Shown here piece by piece: positions 1 to 12,479 of a stretch of 64,000 bases of DNA. The translations under genes and the position numbers were made by a program. Below the pieces are notes generated by a model. The model ran no database searches, was not told the DNA's origin, and saw only the letters and a program-made list of their open reading frames with translations. Source of the stretch: Siderastrea radians (Eukaryota > Cnidaria > Anthozoa > Scleractinia > Rhizangiidae); the NCBI GenBank assembly GCA_964017195.1, contig OZ024892.1:17768704-17832703 (forward strand), given 5' to 3'. The stretch's first letter is position 1. The number at the start of each line of letters is the position of its first letter.

Positions 1-1052
1 ATTTGTGATAAAGAATTATAATCACGTTGTTACATAGGTTACAATACGAATATACCCTACCGAGGAAATACCTTACACACCATAAGATGCTCTTCCCCTT
101 CCATCGATGGGCGGAAACATTACTTCGCCTATTGATAACACTTTTTGCGAAAAATTCAAATGTTGAATGCGATTGAAAATGAAATTTTTGTTGTAAAACA
201 TACTTGTAATACAGCTAATTTGCATAAAAACATGGCGTCTTCAGGGAAAAATGATGGAAAAACAAACCTTGGATTTTTTCGTATTTCGCGTGGGTTGATT
301 TTTGTTGACTTTTAGTACGTTTACATGGAGTCCTTGAATAAAAGGTCTGTGAAAAGAAAAATTCTGTTGCAAGCATTTTGACCTCACAGTACTTTATCGC
401 GATATCTTTCCTGGTCTATTGTAGTGGTTTTTAGTTATACGGAATTCCTCGAATAAGCACCGCGTCGGGACCGCGGCGCTTATTAACGTTTTTTGTCCTA
501 AATGCGGCGCTAATTCGAGGGCAGCGCTTATTCGAGTAAATACGGTACTCTTTTTGGCATTACAAACAAATCTAGAAGGGGTGCCATGTGATCCGATTAT
601 CCGGGTGTCCGTGACACGCAAGTTAGTTTTTGGTACTGTCTGTCAGCATGGAAACGAGGCTAGCAACTTAAAATACAATTTCTACATGCTTCTTTTTTTG
701 GCAAATATTGATTCCAACATATCAAAACACACCACTTAGGCGGTCTGGTTAGTTTCTTAAGCACTTGGGGGTATTTACGGTATGGCCACATAAAGATCCT
801 ACTAGTATTTGTTTCCAATCGATACGAGACGTTTTTTGTGAGACGTTTTTTGTTTGCGACATGTCGCATGCGATCTATTCACGCTCTCTTTACAGCATTA
901 CTTAACTGTTTCCACTGGCAAGTGGAGATCTTATGTCCCTTGACTGCATGTCCATTTTTTTGTGTTCTCGTTGTCTAACTTGAACACATTGCGTAATCGC
1001 CCACGAACCAAGGGCTCCGTAATTAAACGCAACTGAGAGAAACGTTTATCAC
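1..1052. other. intergenic, no gene seen
   Basis: No convincing coding exon, RNA gene or complete transposon is visible. Around 450-545 there are repeated GCGCTTATT and TTATTCGAG words, resembling a degenerate dispersed repeat; a related GCGCTTAT stretch occurs near 21285. The short open frames here have no recognisable motifs. Confidence 0.5.
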
Positions 1053-1064
1053 TTGTGTGTTATT

Positions 1065-1139
1065 ACCCCGCCCTCAGGACGGGGTTTAGTAATACCCTTT
1101 TTTTTCTGTGGTTTTTTTACCCCGCCGTCAGGACGGGGT
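1065..1139. repeat. GC hairpin pair, ACCCCG..CGGGGT
   Basis: Two 21-bp perfect or near-perfect palindromes (1065-1085 and 1119-1139), each followed by a TAGTAATACCC tail and a T-run. Further copies are at 1446-1466, 3491-3511, 8168-8188 and 8208-8228. They sit at unit boundaries of the array and account for much of its length variation. Confidence 0.75.
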
Positions 1140-4100
1140 CTAGTAATACCCGTTTTTTTTTGTCGTGGTCACTTGCCCCAGACCTCCGCTCGGTCAAAAC
1201 AATACTTGCGGGTAATCTTCGTTCGTTTATTGTTTATTTTCCAGAATTTTCATGAAGGTTGGTGTAGAAAATTACTGGCGATTTAATGGCATAAAAACCC
1301 CTTTGATGAAAGCAAGAACGAAGGTGCTAGGGAGCTTTGAAGCTGGCATGAATTCGCCTAACTTGCCCTGGCACGTAAACATTACATCACTGAAACATAG
1401 AAGCCGATTCGGGGAAGTCCCTTGCTTTCGACAAGTTGAATAATTACCCCGCCGTCAGGACGGGGTCTAATAATACCCATTTTTTTTCCGTGGTTTTTTT
1501 TTTTTTGGTGGTCACTTGCCCCAGACCTCCGCTTTTCGCTCGGCCAAACAAATACTCGTCGTGTCTTTCGCTACACAGGCAAGGGCTTTTATCTTGAGTG
1601 ACCGTAACATATTTTACACTCCCCGGGGGGGGGAAGAACAACGGCGGGGTCTAATGCCCCTGGGACTTTTCTTGTTCAACAGTGAAAACCCCTAGTAAAA
1701 CCCCTTTTTTTTTGTCGTGGTCACTTGCCCCAGACCTCCACTCGGTCAAAACAATACTTGCCGGTAATCTTGGTTCGTTAAGCGTTATTTTGCCAGAATT
1801 TTCATGAAAGTTGGTGTAGAAAACTACTGGCGATTTAATGGCATGAAAACCCCTTCGATGAAAGCTAGAACGAGGGTGCTAGCGAGCTTTGAAGCTGGCA
1901 TGAATTCGCCAAACTTGCCCTGGCACGTAAACATTACATCACTGAAACACAAAAGGCGATTCGGGGAAGTCCCTCGCTTTCGCCAAGTTGAATAATTCAA
2001 CAGTAAAATGCAAGCATTCTTTTGGCAGTTTTGCTTTGCTTCACCAAACTCTTGAGGGAAAGTTGTGTAGAAAAGTACAAGAAATTCAATGGAGTTGACT
2101 TCTCTTCGATGAGAGCAACGAAGAAGGTGCTAGCGAGCTTTGAAGCTGGCATGAATTCACCTAAACTTGCCGTAACACGTAAACATTACGTCATTGAAAG
2201 ACAGAAGTCAATTCGGGGAATTGTTTTGCTTTCGCTAAAGCAGTTATCGAATCATGGCCTAAAAGTAGACCTTTACGTTTCATTTTTCAGTAGATAACCG
2301 TTCCCTTTCGATTTAAGGATAATTTTTTCTTCATCAATAAATCTATTTAAATTTCCGTGCCCTTGTTTAATATTTAGAATTACGCTGAGATGTCATTTCG
2401 TTAAAAAATTGACGTAACTAAGTCACGCCATGGTCAAAACTATTTCGTCACGTTCTTCTTCGCGAGCGTTAGAACAGGTGGATGACCAAGAAATGAGGGA
2501 AGGGAAAGGTATTCATACTATAAGGGATCCATGATATCACAAGGAGAAGGGTGCAGAGAAGACGTTGGGGGGGGGGGATGGCAGCACACACGTCAAACGA
2601 CAGAAAAATTACCAACTTCAAAACTTTATACCACTTGGGCACATATCTTGAGTGACCGTAATGTATTTGCACCCCGAGTGGGGGGGGGGGGAAACGGCGG
2701 GGTCCAATGCCTCTGGGGCTTTTCTTGTTTTTTTTTTGACGTGGTCACTTGCCCCAGACCTCTGCTCGGTCAAAACAATACTTGCCGGTAATCTTGGTTC
2801 GTTTAGCATTATTTCGCCAGAATTTTCATGAAAGTTGGTGTAGAAAATTACTGGCGATTTATTGGCATAAAAACCCCTTCGATGAAATCGAGAATGAAGG
2901 TGCTAGGGAGCTTTGAAACTGGCATGAATTCGCCTAACTTGCCCTAGCACGTAAACATTACATCACTGAAACACAGAAGCCGATTCGGGGAAGTCCCTTG
3001 CTTTCGCCAAGTTGAATAAAATCATTCATCGAATCATGGCCTAAAAGTAGACTTGTACGTTTCTTTTTTTCGGTAGATAACCGTTCCCTTTAGATTTTAG
3101 GATTATTTTTTTTATCAATAAATCTCATTTCCGTGCCCTTACGCTGAGATGTCAGTTCGTTTAAAAAAAAACGTGACGTAACTGAGTCTCGCTATGTTCA
3201 AACTATTTCATCACGTTCTTTTTTCGCGAGTGCTGGAACAGGTGAATGACCAAGAAATGAGGGATGGGAAAGTGTTCATACTATTAGGGATTCATGTTAT
3301 CGCAAGGAGAAGGGTGCAGAAAAGACGTGGGGAGGGGGGGGTGAGAGCAAACACGTCAAAGGTACGATAAATCACCAACTTCATAAATTTATACCACTTG
3401 ACCTCGTACCTTGAGTGAGCGTAATGTATTTTGCACCCTGAGGGGAAAGGGAAAACGGCTGGGTCTAATGCCCCTGGGGCTTTTCTTGTTACCCCGCCGT
3501 CACGACGGGGTCTAGTAATACCCGTTTTTTTGTTGTTTTTTTTTGTCGTGGTCACTTGCCCCAGACCTCCGCTCGGTCAAAACAATACTTGCCGGTAATC
3601 TTGGTTCGTTAAGCGTTATTTCGCCAGAATTTTCATGAAAGTTGGTGTAGAAAATTACTGGCGATTTAATGGCATGAAAACCCCTTCGATGAAAGCTAGA
3701 ACGAAGGTGCTAGCGAGCTTTGAAGCTGGCATGAATTCGCCAAACTTGCCCTGGCACGTAAACATTACATCACTGAAACACAAAAGGCGATTCGGGGAAG
3801 TCCCTCGCTTTCGCCAAGTTGAATAAATCAACAGTAAAATGCAAGCATTCTTTTGGCAGTTTTGCTTTGCTTCACCAAACTCTTTAGGGAAAGTTGTGTA
3901 GAAAAGTACAAGAAATTCAATGGAGTTGACTTCTCTTCGATGAGAGCAACGAAGAAGGTGCTAGCGAGCTTTGAAGCTGGCATGAATTCACCTAAACTTG
4001 CCGTAACACGTAAACATTACGTCATTGAAGGACAGAAGTCGATTCGGGGAATTGTTTTGCTTTCGCTAAAGCAGTTATCGAATCATGGCCTAAAAGCAGA

Positions 4101-6049
4101 CCTTTACGTTTCATTTTTCAGTAGATAACCGTTCCCTTTCGATTTAAGGATAATTTTTTCTTCATCAATAAATCTATTCAAATTTCCGTGCCCTTGTTTA
4201 ATATTTAGAATTACGCTGAGATGTCATTTCGTTAAAAAATTGACGTAACTAAGTCACGCCATGGTCAAAACTATTTCGTCACGTTCTTCTTCGCGAGTGT
4301 TAGAACAGGTGGATGACCAAGGAATGAGGGAAGGGAAAGGTATTCATACTATAAGGGATCCATGATATCACAAGGAGAAGGGTGCAGAGAAGACGTTGGG
4401 GGGGGGGGGATGGCAGCACACACGTCAAACGACAGAAAAATTACCAACTTCAAAACTTTATACCACTTGGGCACATATCTTGAGTGACCGTAATGCATTT
4501 GCACCCCGAGTGGGGGGGGGGGGGGGAACGGCGGGGTCCAATGCCTCTGGGTCTTTTCTTGTTTTTTTTTTTTGACGTGGTCACTTGCCCCAGACCTCCG
4601 CTCGGTCAAAACAATACTTGCCGGTAATCTTGGTTCGTTTAGCATTATTTCGCCAGAATTTTCATAAAAGTTGGTGTAGAAAATTACTGGCGATTTAATG
4701 GCATGAAAACCCCTTCGGTGAAAGCAAGAACGAAGGTGCTAGCGAGCTTTGAAGCTGGCATGCATTCGCCAAACTTGCCCTGGCACGTAAGCATCACACC
4801 ACTGAAACACAAAAGGCGATTCGGGGAAGTCCCTTGCTTTCGCCAAGTTGAATAATTCAACAGTAAAATGCAAGCATTTTTTTGGCAGTTTTGCTTTGCT
4901 TCACCAAAATCTTTAGGGAAAGTTGTGTAGAAAAGTACAAGAAATTCAATGAAGTTGACTTCTCTTCGATGAGAGCAAGGAAGAAGGTGCTAGCGAGCTT
5001 TGAAGCTGGCATGAATTCACCTAAACTTGCCGTAACACGTAAACATTACGTCATTGAAAGACAGAAGCCGATTCGGGGAATTGTTTTGCTTTCGCTAAAG
5101 CATTTATCGAATCATGGCCTAAAAGTAGACCTTTACGTTTCATTTTTCAGTAGATAACCGTTCCCTTTCCATTTAAGGATAATTTTTTCTTCATCAATAA
5201 ATCTATTTAAATTTCCGTTCCCTTTTTTAATATTTAGAATTACGCTGAGATGTCATTTCGTTAAAAAATTGACGTAATTAAGTCACACCATGGTCAAAAC
5301 TATTTCGTCACGTTCTTCTTCGCGAGTGCTAGAACAGGTGGATGACCAAGGAATGAGGGAAGGGAAAGGTATTCATACTATAAGGGATCCATGATATCAC
5401 AAGGAGAAGGGTGCAGAGAAGACGTTGGGGGGGGGGATGGAAGCACACACGTCAAACGTTAGAAAAATCACCAACTTCAAAACTTTATACCACTTGGGCA
5501 CATATCTTGAGCGACCGTAATGTATTTGCACTCCGAGGGGGGGGGGGGAACGGTCGGGTCCAATGCCCCTGGGGCTTTTCTTGTTTCATTATTTTTTCGT
5601 GGTCACTTGCCCCAGACCTCCACTCGGTCAAAACAATACTTGCCGGTAATCTTCGTTCGTTTAGCGTCTATTTGCCAAAATTTTCATGAAAGGTGGTGTA
5701 GAAAATTACTGGCGATTAAATGGCATAAGAACCCCTTCGGTGAAAGCAAGAACGAAGGTACTAGCGAGCTTTGAAGCTGGCTTGAATTTGCCTAACTTGC
5801 CCTGGCACGTAAACATTACATCACTGAAACACAGAAGCCGATTCGGGGAAGTCCCTTGCTTTAGCCAAGTTAAATAATTCAACAGTGAAATGGAAGCATT
5901 TTTTTGGGCAGTTTTGCTTTGCATCGCCAAAATCTTTAGGGAAAGTTGTGTAGAAAAGTAGAAGGAATTCAATGGAGTTTACTTTTCTTCGACGAGAACA
6001 ACGTCGAATGTACTAGCGAGCTCAAGTTCGAAAGCTGGCATGAACTCGC

Positions 6050-6240
6050 CATCGCTATGAACTTATTAATTATGATGTAAAGTTTATGTATGAGTGCCAA
6101 GAAGTGAGCAATACTGCCCTCCATAATCCTCCCCCGGCCACAGGCCTTGAAAGAAGAAATTAGAAATGAGAACCAAGATAAAAAAAAAAATATTTGACCC
6201 CGGCGGGATTTGAACCCGCGACCTCCGGATTAGAACACCG
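6050..6240 (-). mobile_element. tRNA-derived SINE, head truncated
   Basis: The minus strand shows the 3' half of a tRNA-like head at 6195-6240, with an intact T-arm (GCGGG stem, TTCAAAT loop, CCCGC) and CGGGGTC acceptor side. The body then runs down to about 6050. The 5' half of the head is missing and the copy fuses to CTCTTCGTCACGC, which in the full copies lies about 80 bp further away. This is an internal deletion of the same SINE seen at 7735-7943. Confidence 0.65.
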
Positions 6241-7734
6241 CTCTTCGTCACGCACGCTAAAACAGGCAGGTCATGTCTTGGTTTATATTATCATTGCAAA
6301 CACGTAAAAGATACGATAAATCACCAACTTTTAAAATTTACACTACTTTGGCTTGTATCTTACGTGGCCGTAATGTATTTTGGACCCCAAGGGCAGAGAG
6401 AACAACGGCGGCGTAATGCCCCTGGGGCTTTTCTTGTTTTTTTTTTTGGTGGTCAGTTGCCCCAGACCTCCGCTCGGTCAAAACAATACTTGCCGGTAAC
6501 TTTGTTCGTTTAGCGTTTATTCGCCAGAATTTTCATGAAAGTTGGTGTAGAAAATTACTGGCGATTTAATGGCATGAAAATTCCTTCGATGAAAGCAAGA
6601 ACGAAGGTGCTAGCGAGCTTTGAAGCTGGCTTGAATTTGCCAAACCTGCCCTGGCACGTAAACATTACATCACTGAAACACAAAAGGCGATTCGGGGAAG
6701 TCCCTTGCTTTCGCCAAGTTGAAAAATTCAACAGTGAAATGCAAGCATATTTTTGGCAGTTTTGCTTTGCTTCGCCAAAATCTTTAGTGATAGTTGTGTA
6801 GAAAAGTACAAGAAATTCAATGGAGTTGACTTCTCTTCAATGAGAGCAAGGACGAAGGTGTTAGCGAGCTTTGAAAGCCAATGATTCATGCTACAGCCGT
6901 AGCACATAAACATTACGTCATTGAAACACAGAAGCCGATTCGGAGAAGTAAACTTGCTTGCACCAAATCACTCATCGAATCACGGCCTGAAATAGACTTT
7001 TACGGTTTTTCATAGCTACCAGTTTCCTTTAGATTTTAGAATGAGTTTTTTATCAAGAGATCTATTTAAATTTCCGTGCCTTTGCCATTTAGAATTACGC
7101 TGACATGTCAATTCGTTTATTTAAAAAAACGTGACTTAACTGAGTCACGCTATGGTCAAAATATTTCGTCACGTTCTTCTTCACGAAAGCTAGGACAAGT
7201 GGATGACCAAGGAATGAGGGATGGGGTTCATACTATCAGGGATTCATGTTACCACAAGGAGAAGGGTGCGGAGCAGACGCATAAGGGGAAATGGCAGCAA
7301 ACACATGTACGATAAATCATCAACTTTAAAATTTACACCACTTGAGCTCGTATCTTGAGTGACCGATATATATTTTGCTCCCTGGGAGGAGGAGAAAAAC
7401 GGCGGGGTCCAATGAAAGTAGGAACGAAGGTGCTAGCGAGCTTTGAAGCTGGAATGAATTCGCCTAACTTGCCGTGGCACGTAAACATTACATCACTGAA
7501 ACACAGAAGCCGATTCGGGGAAGTCCCTTGCTTTCGTCAAGTTGAAGAATTCAACAGTCAAATGCAGGCATTTTTTTGGCAGTTTTCCCTTGCTTCGCCA
7601 AAATCTTTAGGGAAAGTTGTGTAGAAAAGTACAAGGAATTCAATGGAGTTAACATTTCTTCGACGAGAGCAAGGACGAATGTACTAGCGAGCTTAAGTTT
7701 GAAAGCTGGCATGAACTCGCGATCGCTATGAACT

Positions 7735-7943
7735 TAGTAATTATGATGTAAAGTATGTATGTATGTATGAGTGCCAAGAAGTGAGTAATACTGCCCTCCA
7801 TAATTTCCCCCGACCACAGGCCTTAAAAGTAAGAAATTAGAAATGAGAACCAAGATAAAAGAAAAATCTTTGACCCCGGCGGGATTCGAACCCAGGACCT
7901 CCGGATTAGAACACCGTCGCTCAACCAACTGAGCTACGAGGCC
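7735..7943 (-). mobile_element. SINE with tRNA-Arg(TCT)-like head
   Basis: The head is complement(7871..7943), 73 nt. It has a pairing acceptor stem (GGCCTCG with CGGGGTC, two G-U pairs), a D-arm GCTC..GAGC, the loop GTTCTAA giving anticodon TCT, and a TTCGAAT T-loop. The anticodon stem pairs in only three positions, so this is probably not a working tRNA. A body of about 130 bp follows and ends in a GTAT microsatellite tail (7747-7768), the usual layout of a SINE. Its translation gives the QLVERRCSNPEV string often seen in spurious animal protein predictions. Confidence 0.75.
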
Positions 7944-8167
7944 AGGCTGAGTCACGCTATGATCAAAATAATAATTTCATCACCCTCTTCGTCACGCACC
8001 CTAAAACAGGGTGTTTAGGCAAGTCGTGTCTTGATTTATATTATCATCGCAAGCACGTAAAAGATACGATAAATCACCAACTTTTACCTGGCCGTAACAT
8101 ATTTTGGACCCCAAGGGCAGAGAGAACAACGGCGGGGTTAATGCCCCCTGGGGTTTTTCTTGTTTTT

Positions 8168-8270
8168 ACCCCGCCGTCAGGACGGGGTCTAGTAATACCC
8201 ATTTTTTACCCCGCCGTCAGGACGGGGTCTAGTAATACCCGTTTTTTTTTTTTTTTTTTTTTTTTTTTTG
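8168..8270. repeat. GC hairpin pair plus long T-run
   Basis: Two copies of the ACCCCG..CGGGGT hairpin (8168-8188 and 8208-8228) are followed by about 28 consecutive T (8242-8269). The hairpin-plus-T layout resembles a pol III or intrinsic terminator by shape only; no transcript can be assigned. Confidence 0.6.
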
Positions 8271-9554
8271 TCGTGGTCAGTTGCCCCAGACCTGCGCTCG
8301 GTCAAAACAATACTTGCCGGTAAACTTTGTTCGTTCAGCGTTTATTCGCCAGAATTTTCATGAAAGTTGGTGTAGAAAATTACCGGCGATTTAATGGCAT
8401 GAAAATTCCTTCGATGAAAGCAAGAACGAAGGTGCTAGCGAGCTTTGAAGCTGGCATGAATTTGCCAAACCTGCCCTGGCACGTAAACATTACATCACTG
8501 AAACACAAAAGGTGATCCGGGGAAGTCCCTTGCTTTCGCCAAGTTGAAAAATTCAACAGTGAAATGCAAGCATATTTTTGGCAGTTTTGCTTTGCTTCGC
8601 CAAAATCTTTCGGGAAAGTTGTGTAGAAAAGTACAAGAAATTCAATGGAGTTGACTTCTCTTCAATGAGAGCAAGGACGAAGGTGCTAGCGAGCTTTGAA
8701 AGCCAATGATTCATGCTACGTGCCGTAGCACATAAACATTACGTCTGAAACACAGAAGCCGATTCGGAGAAGTAAACTTGCTTGCGCCAAATCGCTCATC
8801 GAATCACGGCCTAAAATAGACTTTTACGGTTTTTCATAGCTACCAGTTTCCTTTAGATTTTAGAATGAGTTTTTTATCAAGAAATCTATTTAAATTTCCG
8901 TGCCCTTGCTATTTAGAATTACGCTGACATGTCAGTTCGTTTATTTCAAAAAAACGTGACTTAACTGAGTCACGCTATGGTCAAAATATTTCGTCACGTT
9001 CTTCTTCGCGAAAGCTAGGACAAGTGGATGACCAAGGAATGAGGGATGGGGTTCATACTATCAGGGATTCATGTTACCACAGGGAGAAGGTGCAGGGCAG
9101 ACGCATAAGGGGAAATGGCAGCAAACACAGGTACGATAAATCATCAACTTTAAAATTTACACCACTTGAGCTCGTATCTTGAGTGACCGTAATATATTTT
9201 GCTCCCTGGGAGGAGGAGAAAAACGGCGGGGTCCGATGAAAGTAGGAACGAAGGTGCTAGCGAGCTTTGAAGCTGAAATAAATTCGCCTAACTTGCCGTG
9301 GCACGTAAACATTACATCACTGAAACACAGAAGCCGATTCGGGGAAGTCCCTTGCTTTCGCCAAGTTGAATAATTCAACAGTCAAATGCAAGCATTTTTT
9401 TTGGCAGTTTTGCTTTGCTTCGCCAAAATCTTTAGGGAAAGTTGTGTAGAAAAGTACAAGGAATTCAATGGAGTTAACATTTCTTCGACGAGAGCAAGGA
9501 CGAATGTACTAGGGAGCTTAAGTTTGAAAGCTGGCATCAACTCGCGATCGCTAT

Positions 9555-9759
9555 GAACTTAGTAATTATGATGTAAAGTATGTATGTATGAAGAAGTGAG
9601 TAATACTGCCCTCCATAATTTCCCCCCGACCACAGGCCTTAAAAGTAAGAAATTAGAAATGAGAACCAAGATAAAAGAAAAATCTTTGACCACGGCGGGA
9701 TTCGAACCCACGACCTCCGGATTAGAACACCGTCGCTCAACCAACTGAGCTACGAGGCC
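9555..9759 (-). mobile_element. SINE with tRNA-Arg(TCT)-like head, second copy
   Basis: The head is complement(9687..9759) with the same TCT anticodon and a better T-stem (GTGGG with CCCGC). It has the same body and GTAT tail (9579-9590) as the copy at 7735-7943. It is part of the duplicated 1.8-kb block rather than an independent insertion. Confidence 0.75.
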
Positions 9760-11144
9760 AGGCTGAGTCACGCTGTGATCAAAATAATAATTTCATCACC
9801 CTCTTCGTCACGCACGCTAAAACAGAGTGATTAGGCAAGTCGTGTCTTGATTTATATTATCATCGCAAGCACGTAAAAGATACGATAAATCACCAACTTT
9901 TACCTGGCCGTAAAATATTTTGGACCCCAAGGGCAGAGAGAACAACGGCGGGGTTAATGCCCCCTGGGGCTTTTCTTGTTTCCCGTGGTTTTGTGGTTTT
10001 TTTTGGTTGGTCACTTGCCCCAGACCCCCGGTTTTCGCTCGGCCAAACAAATACTCGTCGTGTCTTTCGCTACACAGGCAAGGGCTTTTATCTTGAGTGA
10101 ACGTAACTATTTTACACCCGGGGGGACGGGGGAGAACAACGGCGGGGTCTAATGGCCCTGGGGCTTTTCTTGTTTTTGTCGTGGTGACTTGCCCCAGTTA
10201 TTTCGCCAGAATTTTTATAAAAGTTGGTGTGGAAAATTACTGGCGATTTAATGGCATGAAAACCCCTTCGATGAAAGCAAGAACGAAGGTGCTAGCGAGC
10301 TTTGAAGTTGGCATGAATTCGCCAAACTTGCCCTAGCACGTAAACATTACATCACTGAAACACAGAAGGCGATTCGGGGAAGTCCCTCGCTTTCGCCAAG
10401 TTGAATAATTCAACAGTAAAATGCAAGCATTTTTTTGGCAGTTTTGCTTTGCTTCACCAAACTCTTTAGGGAAAGTTGTGTAGAAAAGTACAAGAAATTC
10501 AATGGAGTTGACTTTTCTTCGATGAGAGCAACGAAGAAGGTGCTAGCGAGCTTTGAAGCTGGCATGAATTCACTAAACTTGCCGTAACACGTAAACATTA
10601 CGTCATTGAAAGACAGAAGCCGATTCGGGGAATTGTTTTGCTTTCGCTAAAGCAGTTATCGAATCATGGCCTAAAAGTAGACCTTTACGTTTCATTTTTC
10701 AGTAGATAACCGTTCCCTTTCGATTTAAGGATAATTTTTCTTCATCAATAAATCTATTTAAATTTCCGTGCCCTTGTTTAATATTTAGAATTACGCTGAG
10801 ATGTCATTTCGTTAAAAAATTGACGTAACTAAGTCACGCCATGGTCAAAACTATTTCGTCACGTTCTTCTTCGCGAGTGCTAGAACAGGTGGATGACCAA
10901 GGAAAGAGGGAAGGGAAAGATGTTCATACTATAAGGGGTCCATGATATCACAAGGAGAAGGGTGCAGAGAAGACGTTGGGGGGGGATGGCAGCACACACG
11001 TCAAACGTTAGAAAAATCACCAACTTCAAAACGTTATACCACTTGGGCACATATCTTGAGTAACCGTAATGTATTTGCACCCCGAGGGGGGGGGGGAACG
11101 GCGGGGTCCAATGCCCCTGGGGCTTGTCTTGTTTTTTTTTTTGG

Positions 11145-11240
11145 AACCAAGGTAAAAGAAAAATCTTTGACCCCGGCGGGATTTGAACCCACGACCTCCT
11201 GATTAGAACACCTTCGCTCTACCAACTGAGCTACGAGGCC
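11145..11240 (-). mobile_element. SINE head copy, body truncated
   Basis: The tRNA-like head is complement(11168..11240), 73 nt, anticodon TCT, with D-arm GCTC..GAGC and an intact T-arm. Only about 20 bp of body remain before a T-run (11132-11142). The anticodon stem is further decayed (AAGGT against TCAGG). Confidence 0.7.
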
Positions 11241-11575
11241 AGGCTGAGTCACGCTATGATCAAAATATCTCATCACGCTCTTCGTCACGCACGCTAAAAC
11301 AGGGTGATTATCCTTAGTGACCGTATCATATTTTACACCCCCGGGGGGGAGGGAAGAACAACGGCGGGGTCTAATGCCCCTGGGGCTTTTCTTGTTTTTT
11401 TTTTCGGGTGGTCACTTGCCCCAGACCTCCAGTTTTCGCTCGGCCAAAGAAATACTCGTCGTGTCTTTCGCTACACAGCCAAGGGCTGTTATCTTGAGTG
11501 ACCGTAACATATTTTACACCCCCCTGGGGGGGAACAAGGCGGGGTATAATGCCCCTGGGGCTTTTCTTGTTAGTA

Positions 11576-12479
11576 GATAAAGTGTGGGCATGAACTGGGT
11601 AGCTCTTTGAGCCCTTTCAATTGGGCGTTTTTAATCTGTGAAAGTGCCATAGCATTCATGAGCCCAGTGAGCTCCTATGCATGGTTATTTTACGCACCAT
11701 GGTACCAGTTACTCTTCCTCACACGCCACCATAAAAGGATTCTCCTCAAGCACTGTTTTAATATATATCATTGGAACCAAACTTATCTTTTTGTGCACTA
11801 TATGACCATGTAACTACTATGGCTCTTATGAAAATTGTTCAATATAATTACGGTTTACAAATTATTGTTAGAGAATTCGTATCATTAACGAGTCAATTCA
11901 CAACACTTTTTATAATTATAAACTCCACAGGTTAAAAGAAAACTCATATACGCTTTTATCCGCTTTCTTATGAGGGCCAATGGGTAGCAAGAGGGTAGCT
12001 AAAGAACCTGAGGGACTCCAGAACCTGAAGATTATCACAGGTATAGCCTCCTCCTCAAGAATTTATGTCGAAAAAAGGCAGTCTGCAACAGTCTGCGCGT
12101 AAAAGAATAAAATGTAATAGCAATGAATTGCCGTTCGGCAAAAAGTTCGCAAGTGAGTGTAGAGATGATGGTAGCAAGTAGGTGCAGTTTGGGTTTTATG
12201 AAAGTGTTTCGAACAAGGGTTACAGGCTAGCGAACGAGAAACTCCCGATAACGTACTGGACTCGAAAACTATTTTGTGTGCCTAATGCTGTTCAACAGAG
12301 ACTCCATTCTTATTTTGAAAGCTTAATAGACACCATGTAAAATTCTTTCTAATTTTATGGAGAACACTGCAGGCCTGCTCTAGTAATTACCAACAATCAA
12401 TAATTTATAGATATAGAAATACTTATTCGGCCCGGTAAGTTATCGGAACTTTCGAGAAACGGACACCTTCACCAAGCAA
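11576..12479. other. intergenic, no gene seen
   Basis: AT-rich DNA right of the satellite array. I see no splice-bounded open frame, no terminal inverted repeat pair and no RNA gene. Confidence 0.45.

Larger units (their letters stand above)
6524..10205. repeat. higher-order duplication of a SINE-bearing 1.8-kb block
   Basis: The block 6524-8348 and the block 8349-10205 match along their length, including the GGGAGGAGGAGAAAAACGG junction (7382 and 9207) and a SINE at the same offset (heads ending at 7943 and 9759, 1816 bp apart). The SINE therefore went in before the block was copied. Differences are small indels, such as the length of the GTAT tail and the hairpin or poly-T stretch at 8168-8270. 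Confidence 0.8.
1053..11575. repeat. complex tandem array of ~1.03-kb units
   Basis: The anchor CAGAATTTTCATGAAAG (with small changes) recurs near 1243, 1795, 2820, 3626, 4655, 5675, 6526, 8351 and 10208. Spacing is about 0.55, 1.03, 0.81, 1.03, 1.02, 0.85, 1.83 and 1.86 kb. A full unit has a GC-rich hairpin or poly-G zone, a TGGTCACTTGCCCCAGACC block, sub-repeat a, a related sub-repeat b, and an AT-richer spacer with CACGTTCTTCTTCGCGAG. Sub-repeats a and b share GGTGCTAGCGAGCTTTGAAG and are old diverged copies of about 215 bp. The third unit lacks b; later units carry SINEs. Each copy holds short open frames of 63 to 91 codons, but a one-base shift between a and b breaks frame conservation, so I read the array as non-coding satellite-like DNA. 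Confidence 0.85.

Noticed and set aside
1252..5877. Repeated 63-codon frames (with FEAGMNSPNLPWH) as a tandem gene family
   Set aside because: The related sub-repeat b has a one-base shift just after the shared FEAGMNSP part, so the frame is not conserved between a and b, and several units have lost the start or gained stops. No promoter, splice or domain evidence supports coding.
7871..7943. Functional tRNA-Arg(TCT) gene
   Set aside because: The anticodon stem pairs in only three of five positions, copies vary further, and each head is joined to a SINE body with a microsatellite tail.
7734..7955. Frame with QLVERRCSNPEV as a protein gene
   Set aside because: This string is the translation of a tRNA-like SINE head in reverse and is a known type of false gene prediction.
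1065..8228. CRISPR-like repeats
   Set aside because: The hairpins are not regularly spaced, have no spacers of uniform size, and lie in eukaryotic satellite DNA.
8141..8323. Hydrophobic Phe-run frames as signal or membrane peptides
   Set aside because: They are produced by poly-T stretches next to the GC hairpins.
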